64,000 bases of DNA from Sepiola atlantica (taxonomy: Eukaryota > Mollusca > Cephalopoda > Sepiida > Sepiolidae): contig OY744535.1 of NCBI GenBank assembly GCA_963556195.1, positions 90,560,449 through 90,624,448 on the forward strand, given 5' to 3'. The notes below the pieces were generated by a model. That model ran no database searches, was not told the DNA's origin, and saw nothing but the letters and a program-made list of their open reading frames with translations. The position numbers and the translations under genes were made by a program. Positions 26,934 to 37,590 of this stretch are shown here, piece after piece. Each line of letters begins with the position of its first letter. Position 1 is the stretch's first letter.

Positions 26934-27338
26934 GAGAGACAGAGAAAGAGAGAGAGATACATGTTAGCTTAAACATAAGTGAAAGTTTATCTTGGTTCCT
27001 TCTTTATCCAATTTGTCGAGTTGGTAGACCAAAGATCTATTGCTGTGCTCCAGTGTAAACAGGAACTCTCCATGATTGCAAACGTTTTCGTCTCGCGCGT
27101 GATGGAGCTATACATTAAAACTGGTGAATTTACTAGGAAAGTTTATTCATACCATTTAACAACATCATCACGATCCTGAAGACGACTAATATGAGTCGTA
27201 AACATTTGCAATTATAGCGAGTTACTGTTTACATAGAAGTACAATAGGTTGGTCTGCCAAAAAAAGGAACAGAAACTTTTACTTCTGTTTTATTAAACAT
27301 GTATCAATCAATGAATATATATATATATATATAATAGC
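26931..27338. other. unassigned stretch before the PLE dimer
   Basis: About 400 bp between (TA)n and the short (TA)n at 27315-27336 that borders the PLE. It contains GATCCTGAAGACGACTAATA at about 27169, a hairpin-like phrase. No coding sequence is supported. Confidence 0.4.
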
Positions 27339-27883
27339 AATTGGTAGTTTGCTGTAAGCATTGCTGGGAGTAATAATAAGAGTTTTAAAAAGGTTTAAGG
27401 CAATGCGAAGATCCGGGTTGCTGGAAGCTGTGAAGAACAAAAACAGAACAAAACCGAAATAAGTCGGATATAGATCGAAAGGTTTGTTTATTTTTCTAGA
27501 CAGCAAGGGTGTTAGTTTGTAATGTCCGGATTATCAAGAATCAATTTGATATTTCGAGAGATTTTTTTTTTTTCTTTCTTCTTCCTCTCCTTGTCAAAAA
27601 TAAATAAAAGAAAAATCCCGGGTACCGAGAAAATGCCAGGAGCGCTGGGGGGTTAAACCGGAAGTGTTCAGAGTAAAGTATTCAGAGTAAAACTAAATAG
27701 ATTCTTTTTATTTATTTTTTTTTTTTTAATATATATATATATATATATATACACCCATATATATATGTAATTTTCTGTTGTTTCTATTTATTTAATTTTT
27801 ATTTTTATTTATATATTTACTATTATTGTTATTTGTTTTGTTTTTTTGTTTTTTTTTTGTTTGTTTTTTTTTTTCCGTATATA
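27339..27883 (-). repeat. PLE 3' pLTR
   Basis: A 545-bp direct copy of 30820-31374. It spans from the AATTGGTAG edge next to (TA)n to the shared CCGTATATA phrase. Differences are mainly T/A-run lengths and single substitutions. Confidence 0.9.
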
Positions 27884-28262
27884 AAACGTAGTTATTACTT
27901 ATAGTATATATGTTTGTCAACAGGCTGATTCCGGCATTAGATTTTAAATGTGTTGTAGATAGCTAATTATTTGTTGTCGGTGCAGTATATTAAAATTTAG
28001 TTATGTCTGGTTAAGTTTAATCCTTATTTATTGGTTTTAATTTATCTCTTAAATGCCTATTGATTTAGTTATGGAAAGTTTGCTGGTTAAGGGGAGACAA
28101 ATCTCTTATTTTTGGTATTCTGTTATTCTGTTAATTGGCTTTGTATGTTGAATTTATTTAACTAAAGTAATGGTCAATTCTTAGTATAACGGATATGATT
28201 TGTGCAAATAGTGTTTATTATGGGGGGGGGTATTATCTGGGGATGGGTTGAGGGGGGGTAGG

Positions 28263-30842
28263 TTATATGATGAAGGTAGAATTTAATTCATGTCTTTGAT
28301 TCAAAAATGGGCTAAGTTTGGAAATGAGAATAGCTTCCATCAGTCTTAGGTCGCCTAGGTTCCTAGTCGAGGCTAAAATGGAAACTTTTATGTCTTGTTG
28401 TGTAGTATTGCATGAGGAAGTATGTTTGAAGAAGGAAGATATATTTGTATTCATGTGTTCTTTTATACGTTGGTGTAATTGTCTTGTAGTATATCCAATA
28501 TAGGAGTGGTTACAAATAGTGCATGATATATTGTATACACAGTTAGTGCGGTGGCATAGTCCAGTGGTAGGAATGGGACAATTGGCTAGGGAGCATGGTT
28601 CTTGGGTGCGTGTTGTGCGTTTTTTGGAAAGGTGTTGGCGTAAGGTGGTGCCGGTGTGGGTGAGTTGAATGTCTAGTTTTTCTTTATGTATTGCACTGCG
28701 GATGGCATTAGTGATTCTGTCGTTAAAGAAAGGTAGTTTTAGGAAGCATGTGTTGGAGAGTGTGTTGTGTCTGCGTGATCTGGTCTTGCTGAGGTGGGTT
28801 ATTGTGGAAGTGGGGTAGCCGTTGGTGATTAGGGTTTGATGGAAGTCTTTGGTGTGTTTAATTTTATTGGCAGTAGATGAGCATTTATTTTGTATGCGGG
28901 TAATTTCATTACGGGCATAGTCTAGTTTGGCTTTAAGGGGCAGGGCAGATTTAAAATGAACAAATAGGTTTTTACAGGCAGGTTTTCTGTAGAAGTTGGT
29001 CTGTATAGAACCGTCTTCTGTGATTTTGAGGTTGAAATCGAGGAGAGATAGTGAGCCGGAGTCGCTAGGGTGTTCAATAGTAAATTTTATATGGGGGTCG
29101 GTGTTGTTGAAAATGTCGAAAATGCTGATAGCTTCTTCACGAGATGAGGTGAGGACAAGAATGTCATCTATGTATCTAGTGAAGAAGATATGTGAGTGGC
29201 AGGTGTTGAGGGCTTGTTGCTCGAGTCTGTCCATGTAGGATATGGCTAAGAGGCCAGACAAGCTAGAACCCATGGGAAGACCAGTAATCTGTTTAAATAT
29301 GTGGTGTTGGAAGGTAAAATATGTATTGTTAATGATAATGTCTAGGAGTTGGTGTATGTCTTCAGGTGTTAACCCGAAGAGTTCTAAGTTATCGGAGGAA
29401 GAGATGTGGTCGGAGATGAGGTCAATGGCTGGGTGTGCGGGTATTGATGTGTATAGGGAAACAACATCGAGGCTAAATGTGTATTTGTTAGAGCTTAGCT
29501 GTTGTTGTTGGAGTAGGTTTAGTCTGCTAATGACTTGGTCAGAGCTGCTGACATGTGCAGGGAAGGTAGGGAGTAGTGGTTTCAGGAGTCTAGAAAGTAG
29601 CCAGGAGATTTTATATAATGGTCCTTCGGCGCTGGAGACGATGGGCCTAATTTGAGTGTGATTGCTGGTCTTATGGGTTTTGATAAGGTGGTAGAAGGTC
29701 GGGAGCTTGCTATTTTTAGTAGTGAAATTAATTTTGTATTTCTTAGGGAGGTTGCGTTTGGCGCAGATTTTAGACCAGGTATTGTTTATAGTATTTTGGA
29801 TCTTAATGGCTGATATGTTAGGGGCAGGAGTGTATAATGTGTTATTGTCGAGGTGTTTTAGTGCAAGGGTGTTATAAGAGTCTTGCGAGACGACGCAGAA
29901 TTCTTTGCCTTTATCGGAGGGTAGGTAGATTAAGTCTTTATCTTTTAGTGTTTTAAGTGTAAGGCGTTGGGATCTGGTGATGTTAGGGGTGATGTGGTGT
30001 TGTTCTTGTTGCAGTATGGTAAAGATTCTTTGTTTTAATCTGGTGAGTTTGTGGTCGAGTAGGTGGTTGCTGGGTGGAGGGTGTAGAGGATGGTCTAGTT
30101 GGTAAACCGGGAAGGATTCGTTAGGGTTGTTCGTGTTATTGGGGTGGTCAGGGGTATTGGAATTGAATGCCGAGAGCCATTTCAGGTGGTAGGCTGTTCT
30201 ACAGAATTGGGTTTCTATATTGAATTTTGCATGGTCGTTCAGTTTTTGGGTAGTAATGAATTTGGGGCCAAGGCTGAGTAGATTTGTTTCATCTGTAGAA
30301 AGGGAGTTGGTGAGGTCAGTAACTAGGGGGTGGGTAGCTTGAGGAATGTTAAGGTCATGTGTGTGGTCGATATTTGTTCCACTAGGTGTTTGATGTTGAG
30401 GGTATTTTAATGAAAGCCAGGTGAATTTCCGTTGGAGTCTATTCTTCTCTAGGTTGAAGCATTGGAGATAGGCGTGGTCGACAGATGTGGATATGGTCTG
30501 TGCCGATTGGTCAGTTGATTCGGGGTCAGACGATTTCATCTCTGTGATGTTGCGGATGATTTTGTGTAGCTCGCAATGTAGGAATTTTATGATGTTCCTG
30601 ATACAGTAGGTGTATAGGAACTTACGGGTTGGATAGAGTCTGGGGAGTTGGAGGCAAGCAGGTAAGTGGATATTCCGTATGGTGTTGGGTATGACATTAT
30701 GTTTAAGGCATCTCTTAAGGAAAGTGATCTGGCAGCTGAGTCTGGCACGCTTCTCGGAGAGTCGGAATAGTCTTTTAATTAGTGCAAACTGTGTCTGGCC
30801 TAGACGTAGGGTTAATAGAAATTGGTAGTTTGCTGTAAGCAT
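28263..30842 (-). CDS. PLE polyprotein: reverse transcriptase plus GIY-YIG endonuclease
   Basis: An intact 859-codon frame with no internal stop. The N-terminal 300 residues are unassigned. RT motifs follow in order: LPSDKGKEF (about 307-315), IRPIVSS (398-404), SLDVVSLYTSIP (457-468), GLPMGSSLSG (521-530), the catalytic RYIDD (556-560) and LLDFNLKI (600-607). After a linker come several cysteines (750, 755, 763, 768, 774, 777). A GIY-YIG nuclease then starts at VYNISC (769) and HSYIGYT (779), with Arg 792, His 796, the catalytic-type Glu 836 and Asn 848. RT followed by C-terminal GIY-YIG is the hallmark of endonuclease-bearing PLEs in animals. The first eight codons lie in the pLTR. An upstream 70-codon frame (30987-30775) overlaps the start in another frame. 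Against the plus-strand copy only residues 372 (Asn here, Tyr there) and 405 (Ala here, Val there) differ. Expression is not shown by the sequence. Confidence 0.93.
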   Translation of the reverse strand: MLTANYQFLLTLRLGQTQFALIKRLFRLSEKRARLSCQITFLKRCLKHNVIPNTIRNIHLPACLQLPRLYPTRKFLYTYCIRNIIKFLHCELHKIIRNITEMKSSDPESTDQSAQTISTSVDHAYLQCFNLEKNRLQRKFTWLSLKYPQHQTPSGTNIDHTHDLNIPQATHPLVTDLTNSLSTDETNLLSLGPKFITTQKLNDHAKFNIETQFCRTAYHLKWLSAFNSNTPDHPNNTNNPNESFPVYQLDHPLHPPPSNHLLDHKLTRLKQRIFTILQQEQHHITPNITRSQRLTLKTLKDKDLIYLPSDKGKEFCVVSQDSYNTLALKHLDNNTLYTPAPNISAIKIQNTINNTWSKICAKRNLPKKYKINFTTKNSKLPTFYHLIKTHKTSNHTQIRPIVSSAEGPLYKISWLLSRLLKPLLPTFPAHVSSSDQVISRLNLLQQQQLSSNKYTFSLDVVSLYTSIPAHPAIDLISDHISSSDNLELFGLTPEDIHQLLDIIINNTYFTFQHHIFKQITGLPMGSSLSGLLAISYMDRLEQQALNTCHSHIFFTRYIDDILVLTSSREEAISIFDIFNNTDPHIKFTIEHPSDSGSLSLLDFNLKITEDGSIQTNFYRKPACKNLFVHFKSALPLKAKLDYARNEITRIQNKCSSTANKIKHTKDFHQTLITNGYPTSTITHLSKTRSRRHNTLSNTCFLKLPFFNDRITNAIRSAIHKEKLDIQLTHTGTTLRQHLSKKRTTRTQEPCSLANCPIPTTGLCHRTNCVYNISCTICNHSYIGYTTRQLHQRIKEHMNTNISSFFKHTSSCNTTQQDIKVSILASTRNLGDLRLMEAILISKLSPFLNQRHELNSTFII

Positions 30843-31374
30843 TGCTGGGAGTAATAATAAGAGTTTTAAAAAGGTTTAAGGCAATGCGAAGATCCGGGTT
30901 GCTGGAAGCTGTGAAGAACAAAAACAGAACAAAACCGAAATAAGTCGGATATAGATCGAAAGGTTTGTTTATTTTTCTAGACAGCAAGGGTGTTAGTTTG
31001 TAATGTCCGGATTATCAAGAATCAATTTGATATTTCGAGAGATTTTTTTTTTTCTTTCTTCTTCCTCTCCTTGTTAAAAATAAATAAAAGAAAAATCCCG
31101 GGTACCGAGAAAATGCCAGGAGCGCTGGGGGGTTAAACCGGAAGTGTTCAGAGTAAAGTATTCAGAGGAAAACTAAATAGATTCTTTTTATTTATTTATT
31201 TATTTATTTTTTTTAAATATATATATATATATATATACACCCATATATATATGTAATTGTCTGTTGTTTCTATTTATTTAATTTTTATTTTTATTAATAT
31301 ATTTACTATTATTGTTATTTGTTTTTTTTTTGTTTGTTTTTTTGTTTTTTTGTTTTTGTTTTTTTCCGTATATA
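30820..31374 (-). repeat. PLE 5' pLTR
   Basis: A 555-bp direct repeat of 27339-27883. On the minus strand it carries a polypyrimidine-AG phrase (TGTTTTTGTTCTTCACAG) upstream of the ORF start. That could be a splice acceptor; introns in the 5' pLTR are known for Penelope. Confidence 0.88.
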
Positions 31375-31464
31375 TTGTTCTGTTTTTGTTCTTCACAGCT
31401 TCCAGCAACCCGGATCTTCGCATTGCCTTAAACCTTTTTAAAACTCTTATTATTACTCCCAGCA

Positions 31465-34044
31465 ATGCTTACAGCAAACTACCAATTTCTATTAACCCTA
31501 CGTCTAGGCCAGACACAGTTTGCACTAATTAAAAGACTATTCCGACTCTCCGAGAAGCGTGCCAGACTCAGCTGCCAGATCACTTTCCTTAAGAGATGCC
31601 TTAAACATAATGTCATACCCAACACCATACGGAATATCCACTTACCTGCTTGCCTCCAACTCCCCAGACTCTATCCAACCCGTAAGTTCCTATACACCTA
31701 CTGTATCAGGAACATCATAAAATTCCTACATTGCGAGCTACACAAAATCATCCGCAACATCACAGAGATGAAATCGTCTGACCCCGAATCAACTGACCAA
31801 TCGGCACAGACCATATCCACATCTGTCGACCACGCCTATCTCCAATGCTTCAACCTAGAGAAGAATAGACTCCAACGGAAATTCACCTGGCTTTCATTAA
31901 AATACCCTCAACATCAAACACCTAGTGGAACAAATATCGACCACACACATGACCTTAACATTCCTCAAGCTACCCACCCCCTAGTTACTGACCTCACCAA
32001 CTCCCTTTCTACAGATGAAACAAATCTACTCAGCCTTGGCCCCAAATTCATTACTACCCAAAAACTGAACGACCATGCAAAATTCAATATAGAAACCCAA
32101 TTCTGTAGAACAGCCTACCACCTGAAATGGCTCTCGGCATTCAATTCCAATACCCCTGACCACCCCAATAACACGAACAACCCTAACGAATCCTTCCCGG
32201 TTTACCAACTAGACCATCCTCTACACCCTCCACCCAGCAACCACCTACTCGACCACAAACTCACCAGATTAAAACAAAGAATCTTTACCATACTGCAACA
32301 AGAACAACACCACATCACCCCTAACATCACCAGATCCCAACGCCTTACACTTAAAACACTAAAAGATAAAGACTTAATCTACCTACCCTCCGATAAAGGC
32401 AAAGAATTCTGCGTCGTCTCGCAAGACTCTTATAACACCCTTGCACTAAAACACCTCGACAATAACACATTATACACTCCTGCCCCTAACATATCAGCCA
32501 TTAAGATCCAAAATACTATAAACAATACCTGGTCTAAAATCTGCGCCAAACGCAACCTCCCTAAGAAATACAAAATTTATTTCACTACTAAAAATAGCAA
32601 GCTCCCGACCTTCTACCACCTTATCAAAACCCATAAGACCAGCAATCACACTCAAATTAGGCCCATCGTCTCCAGCGTCGAAGGACCATTATATAAAATC
32701 TCCTGGCTACTTTCTAGACTCCTGAAACCACTACTCCCTACCTTCCCTGCACATGTCAGCAGCTCTGACCAAGTCATTAGCAGACTAAACCTACTCCAAC
32801 AACAACAGCTAAGCTCTAACAAATACACATTTAGCCTCGATGTTGTTTCCCTATACACATCAATACCCGCACACCCAGCCATTGACCTCATCTCCGACCA
32901 CATCTCTTCCTCCGATAACTTAGAACTCTTCGGGTTAACACCTGAAGACATACACCAACTCCTAGACATTATCATTAACAATACATATTTTACCTTCCAA
33001 CACCACATATTTAAACAGATTACTGGTCTTCCCATGGGTTCTAGCTTGTCTGGCCTCTTAGCCATATCCTACATGGACAGACTCGAGCAACAAGCCCTCA
33101 ACACCTGCCACTCACATATCTTCTTCACTAGATACATAGATGACATTCTTGTCCTCACCTCATCTCGTGAAGAAGCTATCAGCATTTTCGACATTTTCAA
33201 CAACACCGACCCCCATATAAAATTTACTATTGAACACCCTAGCGACTCCGGCTCACTATCTCTCCTCGATTTCAACCTCAAAATCACAGAAGACGGTTCT
33301 ATACAGACCAACTTCTACAGAAAACCTGCCTGTAAAAACCTATTTGTTCATTTTAAATCTGCCCTGCCCCTTAAAGCCAAACTAGACTATGCCCGTAATG
33401 AAATTACCCGCATACAAAATAAATGCTCATCTACTGCCAATAAAATTAAACACACCAAAGACTTCCATCAAACCCTAATCACCAACGGCTACCCCACTTC
33501 CACAATAACCCACCTCAGCAAGACCAGATCACGCAGACACAACACACTCTCCAACACATGCTTCCTAAAACTACCTTTCTTTAACGACAGAATCACTAAT
33601 GCCATCCGCAGTGCAATACATAAAGAAAAACTAGACATTCAACTCACCCACACCGGCACCACCTTACGCCAACACCTTTCCAAAAAACGCACAACACGCA
33701 CCCAAGAACCATGCTCCCTAGCCAATTGTCCCATTCCTACCACTGGACTATGCCACCGCACTAACTGTGTATACAATATATCATGCACTATTTGTAACCA
33801 CTCCTATATTGGATATACTACAAGACAATTACACCAACGTATAAAAGAACACATGAATACAAATATATCTTCCTTCTTCAAACATACTTCCTCATGCAAT
33901 ACTACACAACAAGACATAAAAGTTTCCATTTTAGCCTCGACCAGGAACCTAGGCGACCTAAGACTGATGGAAGCTATTCTCATTTCCAAACTTAGCCCAT
34001 TTTTGAATCAAAGACATGAATTAAATTCTACCTTCATCATATAA
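31465..34044 (+). CDS. PLE polyprotein, second copy: reverse transcriptase plus GIY-YIG endonuclease
   Basis: An intact 859-codon frame that differs from the minus-strand copy at only two residues: Tyr at 372, in an unassigned stretch, and Val at 405, just after IRPIVSS. All RT and GIY-YIG residues listed for that copy are present, including RYIDD and Glu 836. The start codon and the first residues come from the partial 5' pLTR. The polypyrimidine-CAG at 31381-31398 precedes the ATG by about 67 bp. Because the upstream pLTR is mostly missing, this copy may lack its own promoter, although the neighbouring pLTR reads the other way. The protein is probably able to act if expressed. Confidence 0.93.
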   Translation: MLTANYQFLLTLRLGQTQFALIKRLFRLSEKRARLSCQITFLKRCLKHNVIPNTIRNIHLPACLQLPRLYPTRKFLYTYCIRNIIKFLHCELHKIIRNITEMKSSDPESTDQSAQTISTSVDHAYLQCFNLEKNRLQRKFTWLSLKYPQHQTPSGTNIDHTHDLNIPQATHPLVTDLTNSLSTDETNLLSLGPKFITTQKLNDHAKFNIETQFCRTAYHLKWLSAFNSNTPDHPNNTNNPNESFPVYQLDHPLHPPPSNHLLDHKLTRLKQRIFTILQQEQHHITPNITRSQRLTLKTLKDKDLIYLPSDKGKEFCVVSQDSYNTLALKHLDNNTLYTPAPNISAIKIQNTINNTWSKICAKRNLPKKYKIYFTTKNSKLPTFYHLIKTHKTSNHTQIRPIVSSVEGPLYKISWLLSRLLKPLLPTFPAHVSSSDQVISRLNLLQQQQLSSNKYTFSLDVVSLYTSIPAHPAIDLISDHISSSDNLELFGLTPEDIHQLLDIIINNTYFTFQHHIFKQITGLPMGSSLSGLLAISYMDRLEQQALNTCHSHIFFTRYIDDILVLTSSREEAISIFDIFNNTDPHIKFTIEHPSDSGSLSLLDFNLKITEDGSIQTNFYRKPACKNLFVHFKSALPLKAKLDYARNEITRIQNKCSSTANKIKHTKDFHQTLITNGYPTSTITHLSKTRSRRHNTLSNTCFLKLPFFNDRITNAIRSAIHKEKLDIQLTHTGTTLRQHLSKKRTTRTQEPCSLANCPIPTTGLCHRTNCVYNISCTICNHSYIGYTTRQLHQRIKEHMNTNISSFFKHTSSCNTTQQDIKVSILASTRNLGDLRLMEAILISKLSPFLNQRHELNSTFII

Positions 34045-34433
34045 CCTACCCCCCCTCAACCCATCCCCAGATAATACCCCCCCCCATAATAAACACTATT
34101 TGCACAAATCATATCCGTTATACTAAGAATTGACCATTACTTTAGTTAAATAAATTCAACATACAAAGCCAATTAACAGAATAACAGAATACCAAAAATA
34201 AGAGATTTGTCTCCCCTTAACCAGCAAACTTTCCATAACTAAATCAATAGGCATTTAAGAGATAAATTAAAACCAATAAATAAGGATTAAACTTAACCAG
34301 ACATAACTAAATTTTAATATACTGCACCGACAACAAATAATTAGCTATCTACAACACATTTACAATCTAATGCCGGAATCAGCCTGTTGACAAACATATA
34401 TACTATAAGTAATAACTACGTTTTATATACGGA

Positions 34434-34556
34434 AAAAAAAAAAACAAACAAAAAAAAAACAAAAAAAAAAAACAAATAACAATAATAGTAAATATATAAA
34501 TAAAAATAAAAATTAAATAAATAGAAACAACAGAAAATTACATATATATATGGGTG

Positions 34557-34587
<31 letters not shown>

Positions 34588-34931
34588 AAAAAAAATAAAT
34601 AAAAAGAATCTATTTAGTTTTACTCTGAATACTTTACTCTGAACACTTCCGGTTTAACCCCCCAGCGCTCCTGGCATTTTCTCGGTACCCGGGATTTTTC
34701 TTTTATTTATTTTTGACAAGGAGAGGAAGAAGAAAGAAAAAAAAAAAATCTCTCGAAATATCAAATTGATTCTTGATAATCCGGACATTACAAACTAACA
34801 CCCTTGCTGTCTAGAAAAATAAACAAACCTTTCGATCTATATCCGACTTATTTCGGTTTTGTTCTGTTTTTGTTCTTCACAGCTTCCAGCAACCCGGATC
34901 TTCGCATTGCCTTAAACCTTTTTAAAACTCT

Positions 34932-34938
<7 letters not shown>
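34434..34938 (+). repeat. 3' pLTR of the plus-strand PLE
   Basis: An inverted copy of 27339-27883 lacking the final 40 bp or so. It ends in (TA)n at 34937-34995. Confidence 0.9.

Positions 34939-34995
<57 letters not shown>
34937..34995. repeat. (TA)n microsatellite, right border of PLE dimer
   Basis: A pure TA run of about 59 bp directly joined to the PLE 3' end. Confidence 0.97.
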
Positions 34996-34997
<2 letters not shown>

Positions 34998-36475
34998 TAG
35001 TATTGTATTCTGACAAGGTTGAAATAAAAACAAGTATTTTTCTTTTAATGTTCTACTTCTCCTTCATCATGAGAAACAATACAATCAAATAAATCTCAGT
35101 TTGACAGTCAAAATAAATTGTCACGAGTACAAAACAACAAGGAAAAAACTTTTTAAAATTCAAAATATCCGACCTGTAAATAATTAAATTGAATAGTCGT
35201 TGGGCAAATTGTGTAATTATAAGTCTTTTTTCTGCTAATTCATGTTTTTATTGTAAAATTCAAATGTTGTTTGATTGTGTCGTTTCTAATGATGAAACTA
35301 CCGTAGAAGATTAAAAATCATCTACTTTCCTTTATACATTTTTATAGCCTTGTTGGAACCGAAATCAGTTCATAATTGTTCTGAAACTACAGAATAGAAT
35401 AACTTAGTCGACGAAGTGGAATCTCCATTGAACTAAAGGCACGTGAATTTTACTACACAAGCAAAATATCATCTGTATAGTGATATATATATATAGAAAA
35501 CAGAAATGTGTGTGTTCATAATGTATTCTCTTGCTATCGTGCAAGGTTTTTGACGTCAGGGTCAAGATAATACAGAAACGGCCGTACGCGTTGATAGTCC
35601 GTCTCGATAGTAGTAGATTGTGATTAGGGTTGGATGTGTAATGACTATTTATATCGTGGGTTAATTTTATTCATAAAATATTCGTGCTCGATGAAATTGT
35701 CATTGGATTAGTTCAAATATTTAGTGGCTAGTAGTATTAGTTATTGAAAAGGTTTCGTGTCAGTATTACATCCTATTTTTTATTTTGGATTTTGATATTA
35801 ATAGCTTCAAAGAGTTAAATTCGATTTTTGTATTTTCGATTTGAAACTATATAGTTTCTCGGTTTTCTGAGGATGGGAATGTATTGCTACTGTGGGTTGT
35901 TATGTGATTTTAATGGCGCTAGTATCACTAAGATGATATGTGAGTCGACTTGAGAGAGGTGTTGTCTGTATTTGGGTGATTATGTGAAAGACACTCTCGA
36001 TATAAACAAGTACACTTATAGTACATTGGTTTTGTTGAGAGACGAGGTTTTTAGTTCAAACTGTCAGGTTTTAAGTTTTACATTTATTGTTATATATTTT
36101 AAATTTACTTTGTTTATGTTGTTAAGCCGGTTTAATGTATGTTTTTGTAGTGGCTCTTATAGTATTCACGCCTGAACTAATAGAGTATTCTGAATAAACT
36201 GAATGAATCGTGTACATACAAAAATATAAACATATACACATACATAGGTTTATATAAATATAGATATATAATTACCAGGCTAAATATTCGTTAGCTTCTA
36301 GCGTTGCCTTGTAAGTGACAACAATAGTGAGATCCTAATTTCGGAGGTTTTGGGAATGTTGACAGACCCCCTTAGTAACAATGACCTTCATATCTATTCT
36401 GACCCGGATCGATAGTACTTGGTAGGGTTAAAAATTATTTGCCCCTGACACAAAACTGTGCAACTCTTGTGTAAG

Positions 36476-36584
36476 AGGTTCCCCTCTATCATACATTTAA
36501 ACTCTGATTTATATATTTACCTGCCCTTAGAAAGGGCAGGTAAATATATAAATTAGAGTTTAAATGTATGGTAGAGGAGAACCT
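36476..36584. repeat. 109-bp snap-back inverted repeat
   Basis: Arms of 53 bp (36476-36528 and 36532-36584) are separated by three bases. There are three mismatches, all transitions. The centre is CTGCCCTT-AGA-AAGGGCAG. Confidence 0.93.
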
Positions 36585-37442
36585 TTATCCTGTTTCCAAA
36601 TCTTATCAAACGATCCTGCTTTCCTTCAAGCGTTCATGATATGACACAAAATTAATCAAGTGTTGAGTTCCAGAGTTGAGATCGTGCATTCATTTCACTC
36701 AGATCCGGAGTGGGCTTGAGTATTTTTAAGGAAATTGTCTATGTGTTAAATAGAAAGTATCACTTAAAGAGTATTTCTTAACAAGGTATATGGCGAAATA
36801 CACAAATTAATCTACAAACCAGTAATAAAATAAATCAAAGACGAGTGACATGCTGTAAAATACAATAGAAAACACACCAAGATTGCTGACTCTCGGTGAT
36901 TGATCGCAGTTTCAACGTAATATAATCGTAAGATGTGTCTTAACGTTGTGCAGTTTGTATTTTCTAGTTGTTTTAAATAATTGTAAAATTAAATTTTGTA
37001 TTGTGTTTATCAAATGAAAAATGCAATTACTATACAAAATACAAGATACGATATGTTATATTCGGCGAATGAATGGAGAATATCACAAGGACTGAGCGAA
37101 CAAAATAATGGCGTCGACATTGAGCTGAAATGAAAAATCATTAAATGATCAAACTTGACATGAGCTTTTCTGATAAGTATTGTGTAAACAGACGAGGTGT
37201 CTTAAAATGAACGATTTTCTTTTAGATGCAAATCGACTGTGTCAGAGAAATTCCGTTATAAACAAGGAACCACAAAGGAAGACAGAGACACATTGATTTA
37301 TTGAATATGTATTGATTACGCTTCGGCTTGATAACTAATTCAACTAGGTTTTCATTTGTACCTTCTGGTCCCGGATAAAGACGTGCATACCTCATGCTAT
37401 TTCTATTATATACAGTAAATTCTGAACACCAGGGAATACGAT

Positions 37443-37590
37443 ACAATATAATGTCTTGAAAGACCGAGTCAAAACTACTTTTGCAATTACTCTAACGTTG
37501 CCATTTACAATTTTACCAGTCGAGTATTTAGTTCAATGTGGTAAATCCATATAAACTAACAGGTTCCATATTAGAAAATAATGTAAGAAT
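37443..37590. repeat. dispersed repeat, copy 1
   Basis: It shares AGACCGA, AATTACTCTAACGTTGCC, TACCAGTCGAGTATTT or TCCAGTCGAGTATTT, and TTAGAAAATAATG or TTAGAAACTAATG with 38822-38975, in the same order and orientation. Not assigned to a family. Confidence 0.7.

Larger units (their letters stand above)
27339..31374 (-). mobile_element. full-length Penelope-like element (PLE), minus strand, with two pLTRs
   Basis: In minus-strand order the parts are a 5' pLTR (31374-30820), an 859-codon ORF (30842-28263), a 3' UTR of about 380 bp, and a 3' pLTR (27883-27339) that ends at (TA)n. The pLTRs are in the same orientation and nearly identical, the usual PLE arrangement. The ORF start lies inside the 5' pLTR. 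The 5' end at 31374 is joined directly to a second, inverted copy. Near identity with that copy indicates recent activity or duplication. I could not find a hammerhead core in these pLTRs. Confidence 0.9.
31375..34938 (+). mobile_element. second PLE copy, plus strand, 5'-truncated, inverted to the first
   Basis: It begins at 31375 within the pLTR (TTGTTCTGTTTTTG), lacking roughly the first 430 bp of it. It then has the full ORF (31465-34044), 3' UTR and a 3' pLTR (34434-34938). The element ends at CTTATTA directly against a (TA)n run, about 40 bp short of the 3' end seen in the other copy. Joined to the minus-strand copy it makes an inverted repeat with arms of about 3.6 kb and a spacer of about 440 bp, 5' ends in the middle and 3' ends outside. 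Confidence 0.9.

Noticed and set aside
27165..27230. Possible hammerhead: CTGAAGA, perfect CGACT/AGTCG stem, then TAAAC
   Set aside because: GAAA is changed to TAAA, and I could not find a downstream strand pairing with the 5' side as stem I.
28318..30281. Plus-strand frames of 61-137 codons opposite the minus-strand PLE ORF, and the mirror set under the plus copy
   Set aside because: They are antisense shadows of the PLE ORF.
27339..31374. Hammerhead in the pLTRs of the intact PLE
   Set aside because: I searched by eye for CUGANGA with GAAA on both strands of the pLTR and found none. A covariance search could still find a divergent one.
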